Source: Streptomyces sp. CB00455
Lineage (GTDB): Bacteria > Actinomycetota > Actinomycetes > Streptomycetales > Streptomycetaceae
DNA: 64,000 nucleotides
Direction: 5' to 3'
Assembly: GCF_001905445.1 (NCBI RefSeq)
Contig: NZ_LIVQ01000001.1
Coordinates: 124,001 to 188,000 of the forward strand
Each line of letters begins with the position of its first letter. Position 1 is the first letter of the stretch. This document shows, in pieces, positions 53,546 through 62,389 of this stretch. The translations under genes and the position numbers were made by a program. The notes beneath the pieces are model-generated. The model ran no database searches, was not told where the DNA came from, and saw nothing but the letters and a program-made list of their open reading frames with translations.

Positions 53546-53937
53546 GACGTCTCACTTCCTCGGTGCGCGTGGGAACGGGCGGCCGAACAGTTGCTGTGTT
53601 CAGGCCAGTTGGCATACGTGTGTCCGGCGCCGCCCGTTCCATGCGCTCACGGCCGGCCCCGGGCGGCGGGATTCGTGAAATCCGCTCCAGCCGGCTCCCA
53701 CACCCGGGCGTGCTCCCGTTCCCCCGTCCGAGACCACCACATGTCCGGGACCCGCGACGCCCAACACGTCAGTGCCACCTGACCTGATCTCCGGAAGCGG
53801 CTCGCGTCACGGGCTCCTATCCACGGAGACCGGTGTAAGAGTCGAGTTCCAGGAAAAGTCCACCGGCGGGCCGTCTCACACGGCGGGCACCTGCCCTACT
53901 CGACTACTCGACGTCATAACCAGCACGGGAGTCGCCC
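53546..53937. other. Intergenic, no gene seen
   Basis: About 390 bp between divergent genes; no frame has both a ribosome site and a recognisable product. CGACTACTCGACGTCAT near 53900-53917 may be part of the downstream promoter. Confidence 0.4.
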
Positions 53938-54543
53938 ATGCGCATCTACGCCCAGACCACGGCACGTCGGAACCGTCAGGTATGCGGGGACGTCATCGCC
54001 GTGATGCTGATCGCCGCCGCGGTGGTGTTCGCCCTCGCCGTCCACGACATGATCATGATGCTGGCCGAGCCGGGGCGGAAAGTGGAAAGCTCGGGCGACA
54101 GCCTCGCCTCCGAACTCGACAACGCCGGCGACGCGGCCTCGCATGTGCCGCTCGTCGGCGACCTCTTGAAGAAGCCACTCCACTCCGCAGCCGACGCCGG
54201 TACTGGGTTCGCCGACGCCGGCCAATCGCTCCAGCACGCCGTCAGCCAGGTCGCCACCCTGACCACCACGGCTCTGATCGTCATCCCGGTGGCCTGCGTA
54301 CTGCTGCTGTGGCTCCCCCCGCGCCTGCGCTGGATCCGACGCAGCATCACCGTGCGACGCCTCCTCGACGCCCCCGGAGGCGATGATCTGCTCGCCCTGC
54401 GCGCCCTCACCGGCCCGCTGAGCGACCTCGCCACACTTCCCGCCCCTTCCGGCGGTCTCGCCGACGCTTGGCGCCGCGGGGATCAGCACGTCGTCGCCGA
54501 CCTGGCCCAGGTGTCGCTCAGGCGGGCCGGTTTGCGACGTTGA
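53938..54543 (+). CDS. Two-helix membrane protein
   Basis: 201 residues, ATG 53938. Helix 1 spans about 16-42 (CGDVIAVMLIAAAVVFALAV), followed by an extracellular loop of some 65 residues rich in Ser/Ala/Asp (SGDSLASELDNAGDAASHVP, FADAGQSLQHAVSQ). Helix 2 is TLTTTALIVIPVACVLLLWL (about 108-127), then a basic cytoplasmic domain (RLRWIRRSITVRRLL) with GGDDLLALRALTGPLSDLA. The topology is common to Streptomyces hypothetical membrane proteins. No family assigned. It is convergent with the acyl-CoA oxidase gene. Confidence 0.75.
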   Translation: MRIYAQTTARRNRQVCGDVIAVMLIAAAVVFALAVHDMIMMLAEPGRKVESSGDSLASELDNAGDAASHVPLVGDLLKKPLHSAADAGTGFADAGQSLQHAVSQVATLTTTALIVIPVACVLLLWLPPRLRWIRRSITVRRLLDAPGGDDLLALRALTGPLSDLATLPAPSGGLADAWRRGDQHVVADLAQVSLRRAGLRR

Positions 54544-54592
54544 CGGCGCTGCGGGGACGTCCCGGTGGGGGGAGAACGGACAACTGCCCGGG

Positions 54593-56554
54593 TCAGCCCA
54601 CGAGATCCGGCGCCCGCAGCATGGCGGACGGAATGCCCCACGCGTCGACGAGGTCGACCGCGAGGGGACGTACCTTGCGGCAGAGGTCGTTCACCTCGCG
54701 GCTGATCGCCTTGGAACGCTGGACGGTCAGCCGCCCGTGCTCCATGAACCACGCCCGGTCCGCCTCGATCGTCGACAGGGCGAACAGGTCGCAGAGGAGG
54801 GCGAGCGCCGCCTTCTCGCCCCCTTCGGGCAGCGCGCGCACCTTGTCGACGAACGCCTCCGTCACCAGCCTCTCGACGTGCGCGCGAGCGAGCGCGATGA
54901 CGTGGTCCTGCACCTGCGAGAAGACGGCACCGGGATCACGCTTCTGGTCGATCCCTCGTTTGATCCGCCGGGCCAGGCCGGCGAGCATGTGCTCCTCGCG
55001 GAAGCGGACCATGGCGAGCTGGTACTCCGAGTCGAGCAGGCCGGCTTCCCGGTCCCACTCGTCGCCGCCGGGCAGCAGGTCCCGTACCCGTTCGAGCAGT
55101 TTGTGGGCCGAGGTCCGCTCGATGACCGTATCGACGGCGAGGTTGGTGACGTAGCGGACCATGCCGCGCTGGTCGAGGTCCTCGAACTCGCTCGCGTGAT
55201 CGGTGAGCAGCCCCTTGGCCACGAGTTGCAGCAGGACGTGGTTGTCGCCCTCGAAGGTGGTGAAGACGTCGCTGTCGCTCTTGAGGGCCGCGAACCGGTT
55301 GACGGCGAGATAGCCGGCGCCGCCGCACGCCTCGCGGCACTCCTGGACGACCCGGGTGGCGTGCCAGGTGCCGAGCGCCTTGAGGCCCGCGGCCCGTGAT
55401 TCGAGCCGGCGCCGGGCCTGCGCGTCGTCCTCGATGCCGGAGAAGACCTCGTGCAGTTGTGTGCGCACGACGTCCTGTGCGACGTGCAAGGCGTACGTCC
55501 GGGCGATGAGCGGCAGCAGGCGGCGCTGATGCAGGCCGTAGTCGAGGAGCACCTGCTCCTCGCTGTCCGGGGCCGCCTCGAACTGCCGGCGCCGCACCGC
55601 GTACTTCGTGGCGATCGCCAGGGCGACCTTGGCGACGCCGATCCCGGCGCCGGCGACGCTGACCCGGCCCTGTACCAGGGTGCCGAGCATGGTGAAGAAG
55701 CGCCGGTTGGGGTTGTCGATCGCGCTCTCGTAGACGCCTTCGGGGGTGACGTCGGCGAATTTGTTGAGCAGTGCCTCGCGCGGCACCCGCACGCCGTCGA
55801 ACCAGATGCGGCCGTTGTCCACACCGTTGAGCCCCATCTTGCGTCCGTCGTCCTCGATCCGGACGCCGGGCGCCGTCTCGCCGCCGGTCCTCAGGGGGAC
55901 GACGAAGGCGTGCACGCCCCGGGAGCGACCGTCCACCTCCAGCTGGGCGAAGACGACGGCCAGTTCGGCGTGACGGGCCGCGTTGCCGATGTAGTCCTTG
56001 CGTGCGTGGTCGTCGGGGGTGGTGATGACGAACTCACGGCTCGCGGCGTCGTACCTCGCGACGGTGCCGAGTGCCTGGACGTTGGAGCCGTGCCCTGTCT
56101 CGGTCATCGCGAAGCAGCCCATGAGCTGCCCGGTGATCAGGTCCGGGAGGTGGGCGTCGTGGTGGCGCTCGGTGCCCAGGTGCAGGATCGCGCCGCCGAA
56201 CAGTCCGAACTGCACGCCGACCTTCACCAGGACCGACAGGTCGCCGAAGGCCAGCGTCTCGAACGCGGCGATCGAGGCCCCGACGTCGCCGCCCCCGCCG
56301 TACTCGGCGGGAAAACCCATGCCGGTCTGGCCCGTCGCGGCCATCTTGACGACGATCTCACGCACCCGCTCGCGGAACGCGCCGATGTCGAGGTCGTCGG
56401 CCTCTTCGAGGACGGAGGCGTACGTCGCCAGGTTGGTGCGGACAAGATCGCGGATCCCGGCGTACTCGCCGTCGAGTACCGCGGTCAGCGAAGAGACGTC
56501 GATCTCGGGCTGCACGTCACCGGGCGCAGGAGTGGAAGCGTTCTCGGGGGCCAT
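54593..56554 (-). CDS. Acyl-CoA oxidase/dehydrogenase
   Basis: 653 residues, ATG at 56552-56554. The length and C-terminal extension match acyl-CoA oxidases rather than the 380-residue dehydrogenases. FAD-binding segments: CFAMTETGHGSNVQALGTVA and RDKY-like ARKDYIGNAARHAELAVVFA; later KMGLNGVDNGRIWFDGVRVP and QECREACGGAGYLAVNRFAA. The catalytic base is the Glu in VFTTFEGDNHVLLQLVAKGL. The C-terminal 190 residues form the second helical domain of oxidases. It would oxidise acyl-CoA to trans-2-enoyl-CoA, passing electrons to oxygen if a true oxidase. It stands alone. Confidence 0.88.
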   Translation of the reverse strand: MAPENASTPAPGDVQPEIDVSSLTAVLDGEYAGIRDLVRTNLATYASVLEEADDLDIGAFRERVREIVVKMAATGQTGMGFPAEYGGGGDVGASIAAFETLAFGDLSVLVKVGVQFGLFGGAILHLGTERHHDAHLPDLITGQLMGCFAMTETGHGSNVQALGTVARYDAASREFVITTPDDHARKDYIGNAARHAELAVVFAQLEVDGRSRGVHAFVVPLRTGGETAPGVRIEDDGRKMGLNGVDNGRIWFDGVRVPREALLNKFADVTPEGVYESAIDNPNRRFFTMLGTLVQGRVSVAGAGIGVAKVALAIATKYAVRRRQFEAAPDSEEQVLLDYGLHQRRLLPLIARTYALHVAQDVVRTQLHEVFSGIEDDAQARRRLESRAAGLKALGTWHATRVVQECREACGGAGYLAVNRFAALKSDSDVFTTFEGDNHVLLQLVAKGLLTDHASEFEDLDQRGMVRYVTNLAVDTVIERTSAHKLLERVRDLLPGGDEWDREAGLLDSEYQLAMVRFREEHMLAGLARRIKRGIDQKRDPGAVFSQVQDHVIALARAHVERLVTEAFVDKVRALPEGGEKAALALLCDLFALSTIEADRAWFMEHGRLTVQRSKAISREVNDLCRKVRPLAVDLVDAWGIPSAMLRAPDLVG

Positions 56555-56784
56555 GCCGCTCCGCTACCCCGCCGCGAGACGGTCAACCGGGGACGAGCGC
56601 GTGGCAGGAGCCGTACGGGGCACGCGGCCGGGGCGTCAGCCTGCCGAGCAGGTCGGACAGGGCCCGGAGCCCGCCCCTTGCAGCGTGGCGGTGATCCGCG
56701 CAACACGGTTGCGCGGCCCTCTTCCCCGGCCGATGCCCGCGCCCGAAACTGGTGTGGCCGTGTGGGCCGACCGTGGAGGGGACC

Positions 56785-57099
56785 ATGAACTGCACCAACT
56801 GCGGGGCCGGAGCGATCCAGGGATCCGACGGCCGGTGGATCTGTACCAACCAGTGCGGGTGGAGCTCGGGGGCAACGCCCGCGGCGGTACGCTCCTGCCA
56901 TGACGGAACGGAGCAGCACCCCCGCGACGGAGGGCCCGCAGATCACCGAGGCGGAATGCCGTCGCTGCGGCACCCTCATCGCAGGCCTGGACGGCCGGTA
57001 CGCGTGCGGGGTCTGTGGCTGGTCGAACCACTGGAACGAAGGCCACAGCCGCCTCCCGCTGGCGGAGGACGATGTCGACCAGCCGGTATCGGCAGTTGA
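56785..57099 (+). CDS. Small zinc-ribbon protein
   Basis: ATG 56785 is preceded by GGAGGGG, one of the best ribosome sites in the region. The first 30 residues, MNCTNCGAGAIQGSDGRWIC then TNQCGWS, form a Cys4 zinc ribbon (CxxC...CxxxCGW). The frame runs on to 57099 (104 codons) across the start of the next zinc-ribbon gene in another frame, and the downstream part is low-complexity Arg/Pro. So either the true protein is longer than it needs to be, or a frameshift has split an original two-ribbon gene. Confidence 0.6.
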   Translation: MNCTNCGAGAIQGSDGRWICTNQCGWSSGATPAAVRSCHDGTEQHPRDGGPADHRGGMPSLRHPHRRPGRPVRVRGLWLVEPLERRPQPPPAGGGRCRPAGIGS

Positions 57100-57136
57100 C
57101 GGCGCCAGGCTCCTGAAACCCCCTGGCAGAGCCTGA
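56900..57136 (+). CDS. Second zinc-ribbon protein
   Basis: 78 residues from ATG 56900, which has no Shine-Dalgarno sequence and lies inside the preceding zinc-ribbon frame. ECRRCGTLIAGLDGRYACGV then CGWSNHWNEGH is a clear ribbon, paralogous to the upstream one (both end in CGWS). Translation may depend on coupling to the upstream gene or the two may be one gene with a frameshift around 56870-56900. Streptomyces has many such small ribbon proteins; function unknown. Confidence 0.65.
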   Translation: MTERSSTPATEGPQITEAECRRCGTLIAGLDGRYACGVCGWSNHWNEGHSRLPLAEDDVDQPVSAVDGARLLKPPGRA

Positions 57137-57198
57137 CGCCTCCGACGGGATGGGAGACTGGCGGGACCGTGCACGAGGCGGAGAGGACAGACACCATC

Positions 57199-57720
57199 AT
57201 GCGACGGCCACAATGGCGCACAGCCCCGGCGTCTTTGGCCGTGGCGGCGCTGTTGACGGCGACAGCGACGGCTTGCGCCCCTCCGCTGCGGGACCTCGGC
57301 CCCCTGCCCCCACGTTTCTCGGGGCCGCCGCTGCCTGCCGACACCGTGGTGTCGGAGATGACGTCGGTGCTGGCGGCGGAAGGCATCACCGTGGACAGAC
57401 AATCGACGGACGTTCTGGGCAGGTGCCAGGAACGGCTCTCAGGACGGCACGCGCCGGAAACGGTCGACGCCGCTCTCAGGGCGGCCTTCGCACGAGCCCG
57501 TTCCGAGCACGGCTGGCAGCCCGGCCCCGACATGGGCAGCCGGACGCTCACCCTCACGAAGGGCAATTGGACGGTCACGGCCGGCTTCCCGGGAGCGCCG
57601 GCACAGGGCATCCAGGCTCCGGTCATCATGTCGCTGACCTGCGTGGCCGGCGACGACACCCCCTCCGCCTCCACGCCTCCCTCTCCTTTGGCGCTCACCC
57701 CCGCGCCGGCATCGTCCTGA
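57199..57720 (+). CDS. Putative lipoprotein
   Basis: 173 residues from ATG 57199, with GAGAGGA upstream; an in-frame GTG at 57169 is less likely. Signal helix ASLAVAALLTATATAC gives a weak lipobox (ATAC) with Cys at about residue 26. The mature domain has SEMTSVLAAEGITVDRQSTD, AFARARSEHGWQPGP, TLTLTKGNWTVTAGFPGA and VIMSLTCVAGDD, an alpha/beta arrangement seen in small Streptomyces lipoproteins, and a Pro/Ser/Thr tail. No family named. It follows the zinc-ribbon genes by about 60 bp. Confidence 0.7.
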   Translation: MRRPQWRTAPASLAVAALLTATATACAPPLRDLGPLPPRFSGPPLPADTVVSEMTSVLAAEGITVDRQSTDVLGRCQERLSGRHAPETVDAALRAAFARARSEHGWQPGPDMGSRTLTLTKGNWTVTAGFPGAPAQGIQAPVIMSLTCVAGDDTPSASTPPSPLALTPAPASS

Positions 57721-57951
57721 GAGCGGCCCCGCCCCGGGGACTCGGGAACATCGCCGCCGTACGGGCGCGGAACGGCGGCCTCCCGGGCCGAGGTCCAGGA
57801 ACCAGGGGCAGGTCTCTTCGGTCTTGGCGACGGTGAAGGCGACCGGTTGGCCGGTGAGCGGCACGCCGGCCTTCTCACGCAACGTCCGCGTCGAAGCAGC
57901 ATCGTTCACAGGATCGAACGCGGCCTGGGCCGTAAGGCAGCGGCGCGGCCG

Positions 57952-59286
57952 TCACCTGTGGTCGGTGAGGAAGGCGGGGACTTCGGCCGCGGTCGGGTGG
58001 TTCGGCAGGGGGGCAGGCCGGTCCTGGAGGAACGCGGTGACGACGGCGGCGGCCCGGTCGTCGTTGTCGTCGAGGCCGTTCCACATGTGGTGTCCCACGC
58101 CCGGCATGTACTGCGTGCGCCGGACGGCGGGGTCCGCGGCGAGGACGGCGGTCGCCCACTGGCGCACCTGGGAGGAGCACTCCGCGATCATCAGCATCGC
58201 GGGTGTCGTGGAGCGCCCCAGTTGCGGGGCGATGGAGGGCGAGTCCTTGACCGTCTGCTGGACGCGGAGGCTCGCGGCGGGGCTGAAGGAGAAGTTCCGC
58301 GCCGTGTCCTCGACGGGGATGCGGTCCGCGTCGCGCGCGCAGTAGGCGCCCGCGGTGTCGCTGCCGAGGTCGGCCGCGGTGAACGCGTTGTCGCCTTCGG
58401 CCTGCCCGATCAGCCCGGTGCCGGGGCTGAGGAGCCCGAGGCGCATGAGCCCGAACGCGACGGCGTACCGGGGGACGCGGGTCGACCGCGGTCCGGTCGC
58501 CGCCGGCGCGAGGCCGCGTGCGGACGGCCTGCCCTGCTGCCCGGTGATCCGCGCGGTGGGGCCGTCCATCGGGCCGGGCTCGGCGATCACCGCCCGGTGC
58601 AGACGCGCAGCGACCTGCGGATCGGCCAGGGCGCGCGTCAGCACGACCGCCCCCGAGGAGAAGCCGAGGACGTCGGCGCTGCCCGTCCCGAGGCGGTCGA
58701 CGAAGGCGGCGAGGTCGCGGACGGAGCCGGAGACCGAGTACCGGTCCATGGGGAGGAGGCCGCTGCGGCCGCCGCCGGCCTGTTCGTATGCGTACACGTC
58801 GTGGCCCTGCCGTGCCAGGAGCTGCAGGAAACGGTGGTCGAGCTCCGAGATGCCGCGGACCGGTCCGCCGTGCAGGTACACCAGCGGGACGGGGTGCCGG
58901 GTGCCGGTGCCCGCCGGCGGGTAGTGGTACACCGCGACGCTGCTGCCCGTGGCCAACTCCCAGTGCTGTGTGGCGACGAAGGGCAGCGCGGGCGGATACC
59001 GGCGGGCCGTGGGCACGGTCGGGATGCAGACCGAGGCCGTCAGCGCGGCCGCGACGGCCACCACCAGGAGGGGCGCGCGTCGCGCCGACCACGTCCGCCG
59101 CCGTCCCGGCCACAGTGCGCCGGCCGTCGCGGTCCCGACGGTCGCCAGCCAGGCGGCAATCCCCGAGCCCGCTCCGTCGGTGACGACGACGAGCGCGAGG
59201 AAGGCGACGCAGAGCCCCGCGACGGCAGCGAGGGCGAGCAGTATGCGCCCGGCCAGGCGGACGGGATGTCGGACGGAAGAAGGCAC
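57952..59286 (-). CDS. Membrane-anchored alpha/beta hydrolase
   Basis: 444 residues, ATG at 59284-59286. Three hydrophobic helices in residues 10-95 (LAGRILLALAAVAGLCVAFL, GIAAWLATVGTATAGAL, LLVVAVAAALTASVCI) precede an extracellular hydrolase domain. Oxyanion motif VPLVYLHGGPVRGISELD resembles proline iminopeptidases, and the nucleophile elbow is LGFSSGAVVLTRAL (G-F-S-S-G). The catalytic His is in MPGVGHHMWNGLDDND. It is divergent from a TetR gene across a repeat-rich operator, suggesting inducible expression. Peptidase or esterase specificity is unknown. Confidence 0.85.
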   Translation of the reverse strand: MPSSVRHPVRLAGRILLALAAVAGLCVAFLALVVVTDGAGSGIAAWLATVGTATAGALWPGRRRTWSARRAPLLVVAVAAALTASVCIPTVPTARRYPPALPFVATQHWELATGSSVAVYHYPPAGTGTRHPVPLVYLHGGPVRGISELDHRFLQLLARQGHDVYAYEQAGGGRSGLLPMDRYSVSGSVRDLAAFVDRLGTGSADVLGFSSGAVVLTRALADPQVAARLHRAVIAEPGPMDGPTARITGQQGRPSARGLAPAATGPRSTRVPRYAVAFGLMRLGLLSPGTGLIGQAEGDNAFTAADLGSDTAGAYCARDADRIPVEDTARNFSFSPAASLRVQQTVKDSPSIAPQLGRSTTPAMLMIAECSSQVRQWATAVLAADPAVRRTQYMPGVGHHMWNGLDDNDDRAAAVVTAFLQDRPAPLPNHPTAAEVPAFLTDHR

Positions 59287-59302
59287 AGTGATCCCCGAGT
59301 CA

Positions 59303-59341
59303 TTTCAGAACGCCGTTTCAGAACGGCGTTTCGAAACGACG
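59303..59341. promoter_or_regulatory. Triple 13-bp repeat operator
   Basis: TTTCAGAACGCCG (59303-59315), TTTCAGAACGGCG (59316-59328) and TTTCGAAACGACG (59329-59341) follow head to tail between the divergent hydrolase and tetR genes. They generate overlapping dyads, including the perfect AACGCCGTT-TCAG-AACGGCGTT at 59309-59330, so two or more TetR dimers could bind side by side. Confidence 0.8.
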
Positions 59342-59367
59342 TTATCAAATCCGGTAGCCTTTCCGCC

Positions 59368-59985
59368 GTGGGTAGGCCCAGAACGAACGACGAGAGTGTC
59401 CGAGAGCGGCTCGTGGCATGCGCGACCGAGATGCTCGCCACCCGGCCACGGGAATCACTCACCGTCCGCGCGCTGGCCGGCGCGGCCGGGACGTCGACGA
59501 CGGCCGTGTACTCCCTGTTCGACGGCAAGGACGGCGTGATCGCCGAGGTACGGGACAGGGCCGCCGCCGGCCTGTTCCAGGAGCTGTCGTCCGTGCCGTC
59601 CGGCGCGGACCCCCTCGCCGACCTGCTCGCACTCGCCGCCGCCTACCGCCGGTGGGGCAGCACGCACGGGCACCTCTACACGGTGCTGTTCGGCGGTGTG
59701 CAGTCCTTCGACCCCTCGGGTCCGGTGGGCACCGAGGACCCCGTCCGCCCCCTCCTCGCGGCGATCGACCGCGCCCTGGAGGGGGCGGTCCTCGCAGGCG
59801 ACGCGACCGCCATCGCCGTTTCGCTGTGGGTGTCCCTGCACGGCCTCGTGACGCTCGAACTGGCGGGAGCCCTCGACCCCGCCCGGGCGGGGATCACCTT
59901 CCGGTCCACACTCCGGGCCCTGCTGCGCGGCTGGGCGACCCCCGCCGCCTCGCGCGAGCTGCGGGACGCCGACCCCGCTCCGTGA
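59368..59985 (+). CDS. TetR family regulator
   Basis: 205 residues from GTG 59368, only 26 bp after the repeats. The DNA-binding domain is RPRTNDESVRERLVACATEM then ESLTVRALAGAAGTSTTAVY and SLFDGKDGVIAEVRDRA, with a TetR_C_13-type WHG-like ligand domain (AAAYRRWGSTHGHLYTVLFG, SLWVSLHGLVTLELAGAL). The WxxxHGLVTLEL motif is typical of this subgroup. It probably represses itself and the divergent hydrolase. Confidence 0.92.
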   Translation: MGRPRTNDESVRERLVACATEMLATRPRESLTVRALAGAAGTSTTAVYSLFDGKDGVIAEVRDRAAAGLFQELSSVPSGADPLADLLALAAAYRRWGSTHGHLYTVLFGGVQSFDPSGPVGTEDPVRPLLAAIDRALEGAVLAGDATAIAVSLWVSLHGLVTLELAGALDPARAGITFRSTLRALLRGWATPAASRELRDADPAP

Positions 59986-60184
59986 GGGCCCTGCGCCGCC
60001 GACCCGGTCGCGCCGCCGCGTCTTCGCGCCCCACCGCCCACCCGACACCTGTCAAGCCCCGAACTCCAGGGGCATGACCCGTCACGGGTCCGTGGGGCCC
60101 AATGGAGACACGGGCCCGGTAGGGGCCCGCCGGACAGGGCCGGTCCTCGGCCCCCGGCCCTCTCGCACCACAAGGAGCACCCCC

Positions 60185-60526
60185 ATGACCCGCACCAGCC
60201 TGACGCAGCGCCTCGCCCTCCTCGGCGCTTCCGGAGCCCTCGCCGCAGGTGGCGCGCTGCTGCCCACCAGCGCCTTCGCCGCACCAGCGCCGCAGGTCGC
60301 GGCCGTCCAGGCAGCGCCCGACCACCAGGCTCACCCCGTCGGCACCACCACGACGACCAGGATCGAGACGCAGACCGTCAAACGCACCCTGTCCGACGGC
60401 AGGGTCAAGGTCACCACGACCAAGACGGTCACCAAGACGACCAGGAACCACCACGGCCAGGTCGTCAAGAAGACCATCACCAAGACCGTGACCACGCGGA
60501 TCCTCCCGGCGCCGGACGACGACTGA
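60185..60526 (+). CDS. Secreted Thr/Lys-rich small protein
   Basis: 113 residues; ATG 60185 has AAGGAG seven bases upstream. Signal peptide to about residue 33 (LLPTSAFA-AP). The mature part is low-complexity: GTTTTTRIETQTVKRTLSDG, RVKVTTTKTVTKTTRNHHGQ and VVKKTITKTVTTRILP, with alternating Thr and Lys that would form amphipathic beta strands. It recalls cell-surface or adhesive proteins but no family is recognised. It ends at a strong bidirectional terminator facing the cellulase operon. Confidence 0.75.
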   Translation: MTRTSLTQRLALLGASGALAAGGALLPTSAFAAPAPQVAAVQAAPDHQAHPVGTTTTTRIETQTVKRTLSDGRVKVTTTKTVTKTTRNHHGQVVKKTITKTVTTRILPAPDDD

Positions 60527-60567
60527 CGCGGGGACGGCGGCCGGCACCGCAGGGCGCCCGGCGCAGG

Positions 60568-60609
60568 GCGCGAGCCGTACGGAACCCGGAGGTTCCGTAC
60601 GGCTCGCGC
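60568..60609. terminator. Perfect bidirectional terminator
   Basis: A 19-bp uninterrupted stem (60568-60586 with 60591-60609; core CGAGCCGTACGGAACC) and a CGGA loop lie between the convergent Thr/Lys-rich protein and GH6 genes. Confidence 0.88.
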
Positions 60610-60625
60610 TCTCACGGGCGCTGCG

Positions 60626-62374
60626 TCACAGCGCCGGGTAAGCGTTCTTCAGCAGCTCCTGGAACTGTGCCGAGAACCACTGCCCGGCCAGGGGCGCGTT
60701 CGGGAGGGAGCCCGACATGCTGTTGCCGTTGCGGACGTTGCCGGTGTAAGTCGGGTCGCACATGCGGTCGAATCCCTTGCCCTCGTTGTTCGGGATCTCC
60801 CGGCTCGCCCCGTCCGACTCGCCCGGCGGCTTGATCCACACGTACGCGTCGATGCCGGCGGCCGGCGCTGCCTGCGGCCTCTCACCGAGCCCGGCACCGG
60901 ACTGGTTGCACCAGTTGCCGAGGTGGATGCGCCGGTCGTAGCGGCCTCCGTTGACGTACGTGTCGACGCTCGTCAGCGCGCCCGGTCCGGTCGGCCGGGC
61001 CGTGCCGCCCCAGCCGTTGCGGGAGGTGTCGATCAGCATGCCGAGGCCCGGGTCGAAGCCCAGGGAGATCAGCTTGGACCGCATGGCCTGGGCGTATGAC
61101 AACTCGTCCGTGTACCGGTTCCAGTCCACCCACTTCGACTGGCGCACGGACGTGCCGTTGACGGAGTCCTCGATCTTGAAGTGGTCTTCCTTCAGGGCGC
61201 TGTAGTTGGCCGTGTTCACGATGAAGCCGTGCACCTTGGAGAGCGTGGAGCCTTCGGCGGTGGCCGCCTGCTTGAAGATCTCCGCGGAGGCGCCGAAGTT
61301 GTCGTCCCAGCCGAGCCAGCCGTGGTGGCCCGCGTCCACGTAGTTGTAGACGTTGGCGATCGAGCCCAGCTTGTTCAGTGCGTAGCCGACGCCCTTGATG
61401 TAGTTGCCGTTGGTCTTCATCGCGTCGCAGTTGGCGGTGGCCGTCGGGCGCCCGGAGACGTTGGTGACCAGGTTCGGCAGCGAGTCGATCTCGACCGTGG
61501 TGACGATCCGCAGGCCCGCGTACTTGGGGTCGGCGAGGATCGCGGCGATGGGGTCGATGTACTGCGTCTTGTACTTGTCGATCTCGGTGGGTCCCAGCTC
61601 GCCGTTCGACGCGAGCGCGGCGCAGTCACGCCCCGGCAGGTTGTAGATCACCAGCTGCACCACGAGCTCGCCGCTGCCCTTCTGCGCCAGGGCCGCGTCC
61701 AGGTGGTCGCGCAGGCCCATCCTGCCGTTCGCACCCGGGATGGAGGCGATGCGGTCCAGCCAGACGCCGGTGGGCTGGTTCGACACCTTGGTGCCGCCCG
61801 GCTCGGCGGCCGCCTTGGCGGACCACTCCGGGTTCACGTACACCTTGGCGCCGGCGTACGGGTTGTCCGCCTTGCCGCCGGACGGCGGCGGCGTCGTGGG
61901 CGGTGTGGTCGGAGGAGTGGTCGGCGGTTCCGTCGGCACGGTGGCGCCGTTGCAGGTGACACCGTTGAGCTTGAAGGTCGCGGGGACGGCGTTCGTGCCG
62001 CTGTACGATCCGTTGAAGCCGAAGGACGTCGAACCGCCCGTGGCCAGGGCTCCGTTGTAGGAGACGTTCTTGGCGGTCACGGCCGTTCCGGACTGGGTTA
62101 TGGCGGCGTTCCAGCCCTGGGTGACCTTCTGGTCGCCCCCGTAGGACCACTCCAGGGTCCAGGCGGCGACGGGATCGCCGGTGTTGGTGACGGTCACGTT
62201 GGCACCGAAGCCGTTGTTCCACTGGCTGGTGACCTGGTAGTCGACCCTGCAGCCGGTGGTGGCGGCGCCGGCGGTGGTACCGAAGACGGTGGCGGTGGCG
62301 CCGGCGGCGGTGACCAGGCTGATGGCCGCCAGCAGGGCGGTGCGGGTCGTCTTGCGGGGAATCGTGCGGCTCAT
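60626..62374 (-). CDS. GH6 cellobiohydrolase with CBM2
   Basis: 582 residues, ATG at 62372-62374, 15 bp after the GH5 gene. Signal to about residue 38; CBM2 (about 40-143) with terminal Cys pair (TTGCRVDYQVTSQWNNGFGA ... KLNGVTCNGA) and the cellulose-binding Trp residues; a Thr/Pro linker (147-165); then GH6. Catalytic region: VVQLVIYNLPGRDCAALASN (Asp acid), TTVEIDSLPNLVTNVSG, HGFIVNTANYSALKEDHFKI, and LGMLIDTSRNGWGGTARP (conserved Asp). The long surface loops (SKWVDWNRYTDELSYAQAM) are those of exo-acting cellobiohydrolases. It releases cellobiose from cellulose ends outside the cell, complementing the upstream endoglucanase. Confidence 0.95.
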   Translation of the reverse strand: MSRTIPRKTTRTALLAAISLVTAAGATATVFGTTAGAATTGCRVDYQVTSQWNNGFGANVTVTNTGDPVAAWTLEWSYGGDQKVTQGWNAAITQSGTAVTAKNVSYNGALATGGSTSFGFNGSYSGTNAVPATFKLNGVTCNGATVPTEPPTTPPTTPPTTPPPSGGKADNPYAGAKVYVNPEWSAKAAAEPGGTKVSNQPTGVWLDRIASIPGANGRMGLRDHLDAALAQKGSGELVVQLVIYNLPGRDCAALASNGELGPTEIDKYKTQYIDPIAAILADPKYAGLRIVTTVEIDSLPNLVTNVSGRPTATANCDAMKTNGNYIKGVGYALNKLGSIANVYNYVDAGHHGWLGWDDNFGASAEIFKQAATAEGSTLSKVHGFIVNTANYSALKEDHFKIEDSVNGTSVRQSKWVDWNRYTDELSYAQAMRSKLISLGFDPGLGMLIDTSRNGWGGTARPTGPGALTSVDTYVNGGRYDRRIHLGNWCNQSGAGLGERPQAAPAAGIDAYVWIKPPGESDGASREIPNNEGKGFDRMCDPTYTGNVRNGNSMSGSLPNAPLAGQWFSAQFQELLKNAYPAL

Positions 62375-62389
62375 TTCGTCACGTGCCTT

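Noticed and set aside
57721..57950. Minus-strand frame starting MNDAASTRTLREKAGVPLTG
   Set aside because: It might be a gene remnant, but the similarity is not recognisable and it reads into antisense of the lipoprotein gene.
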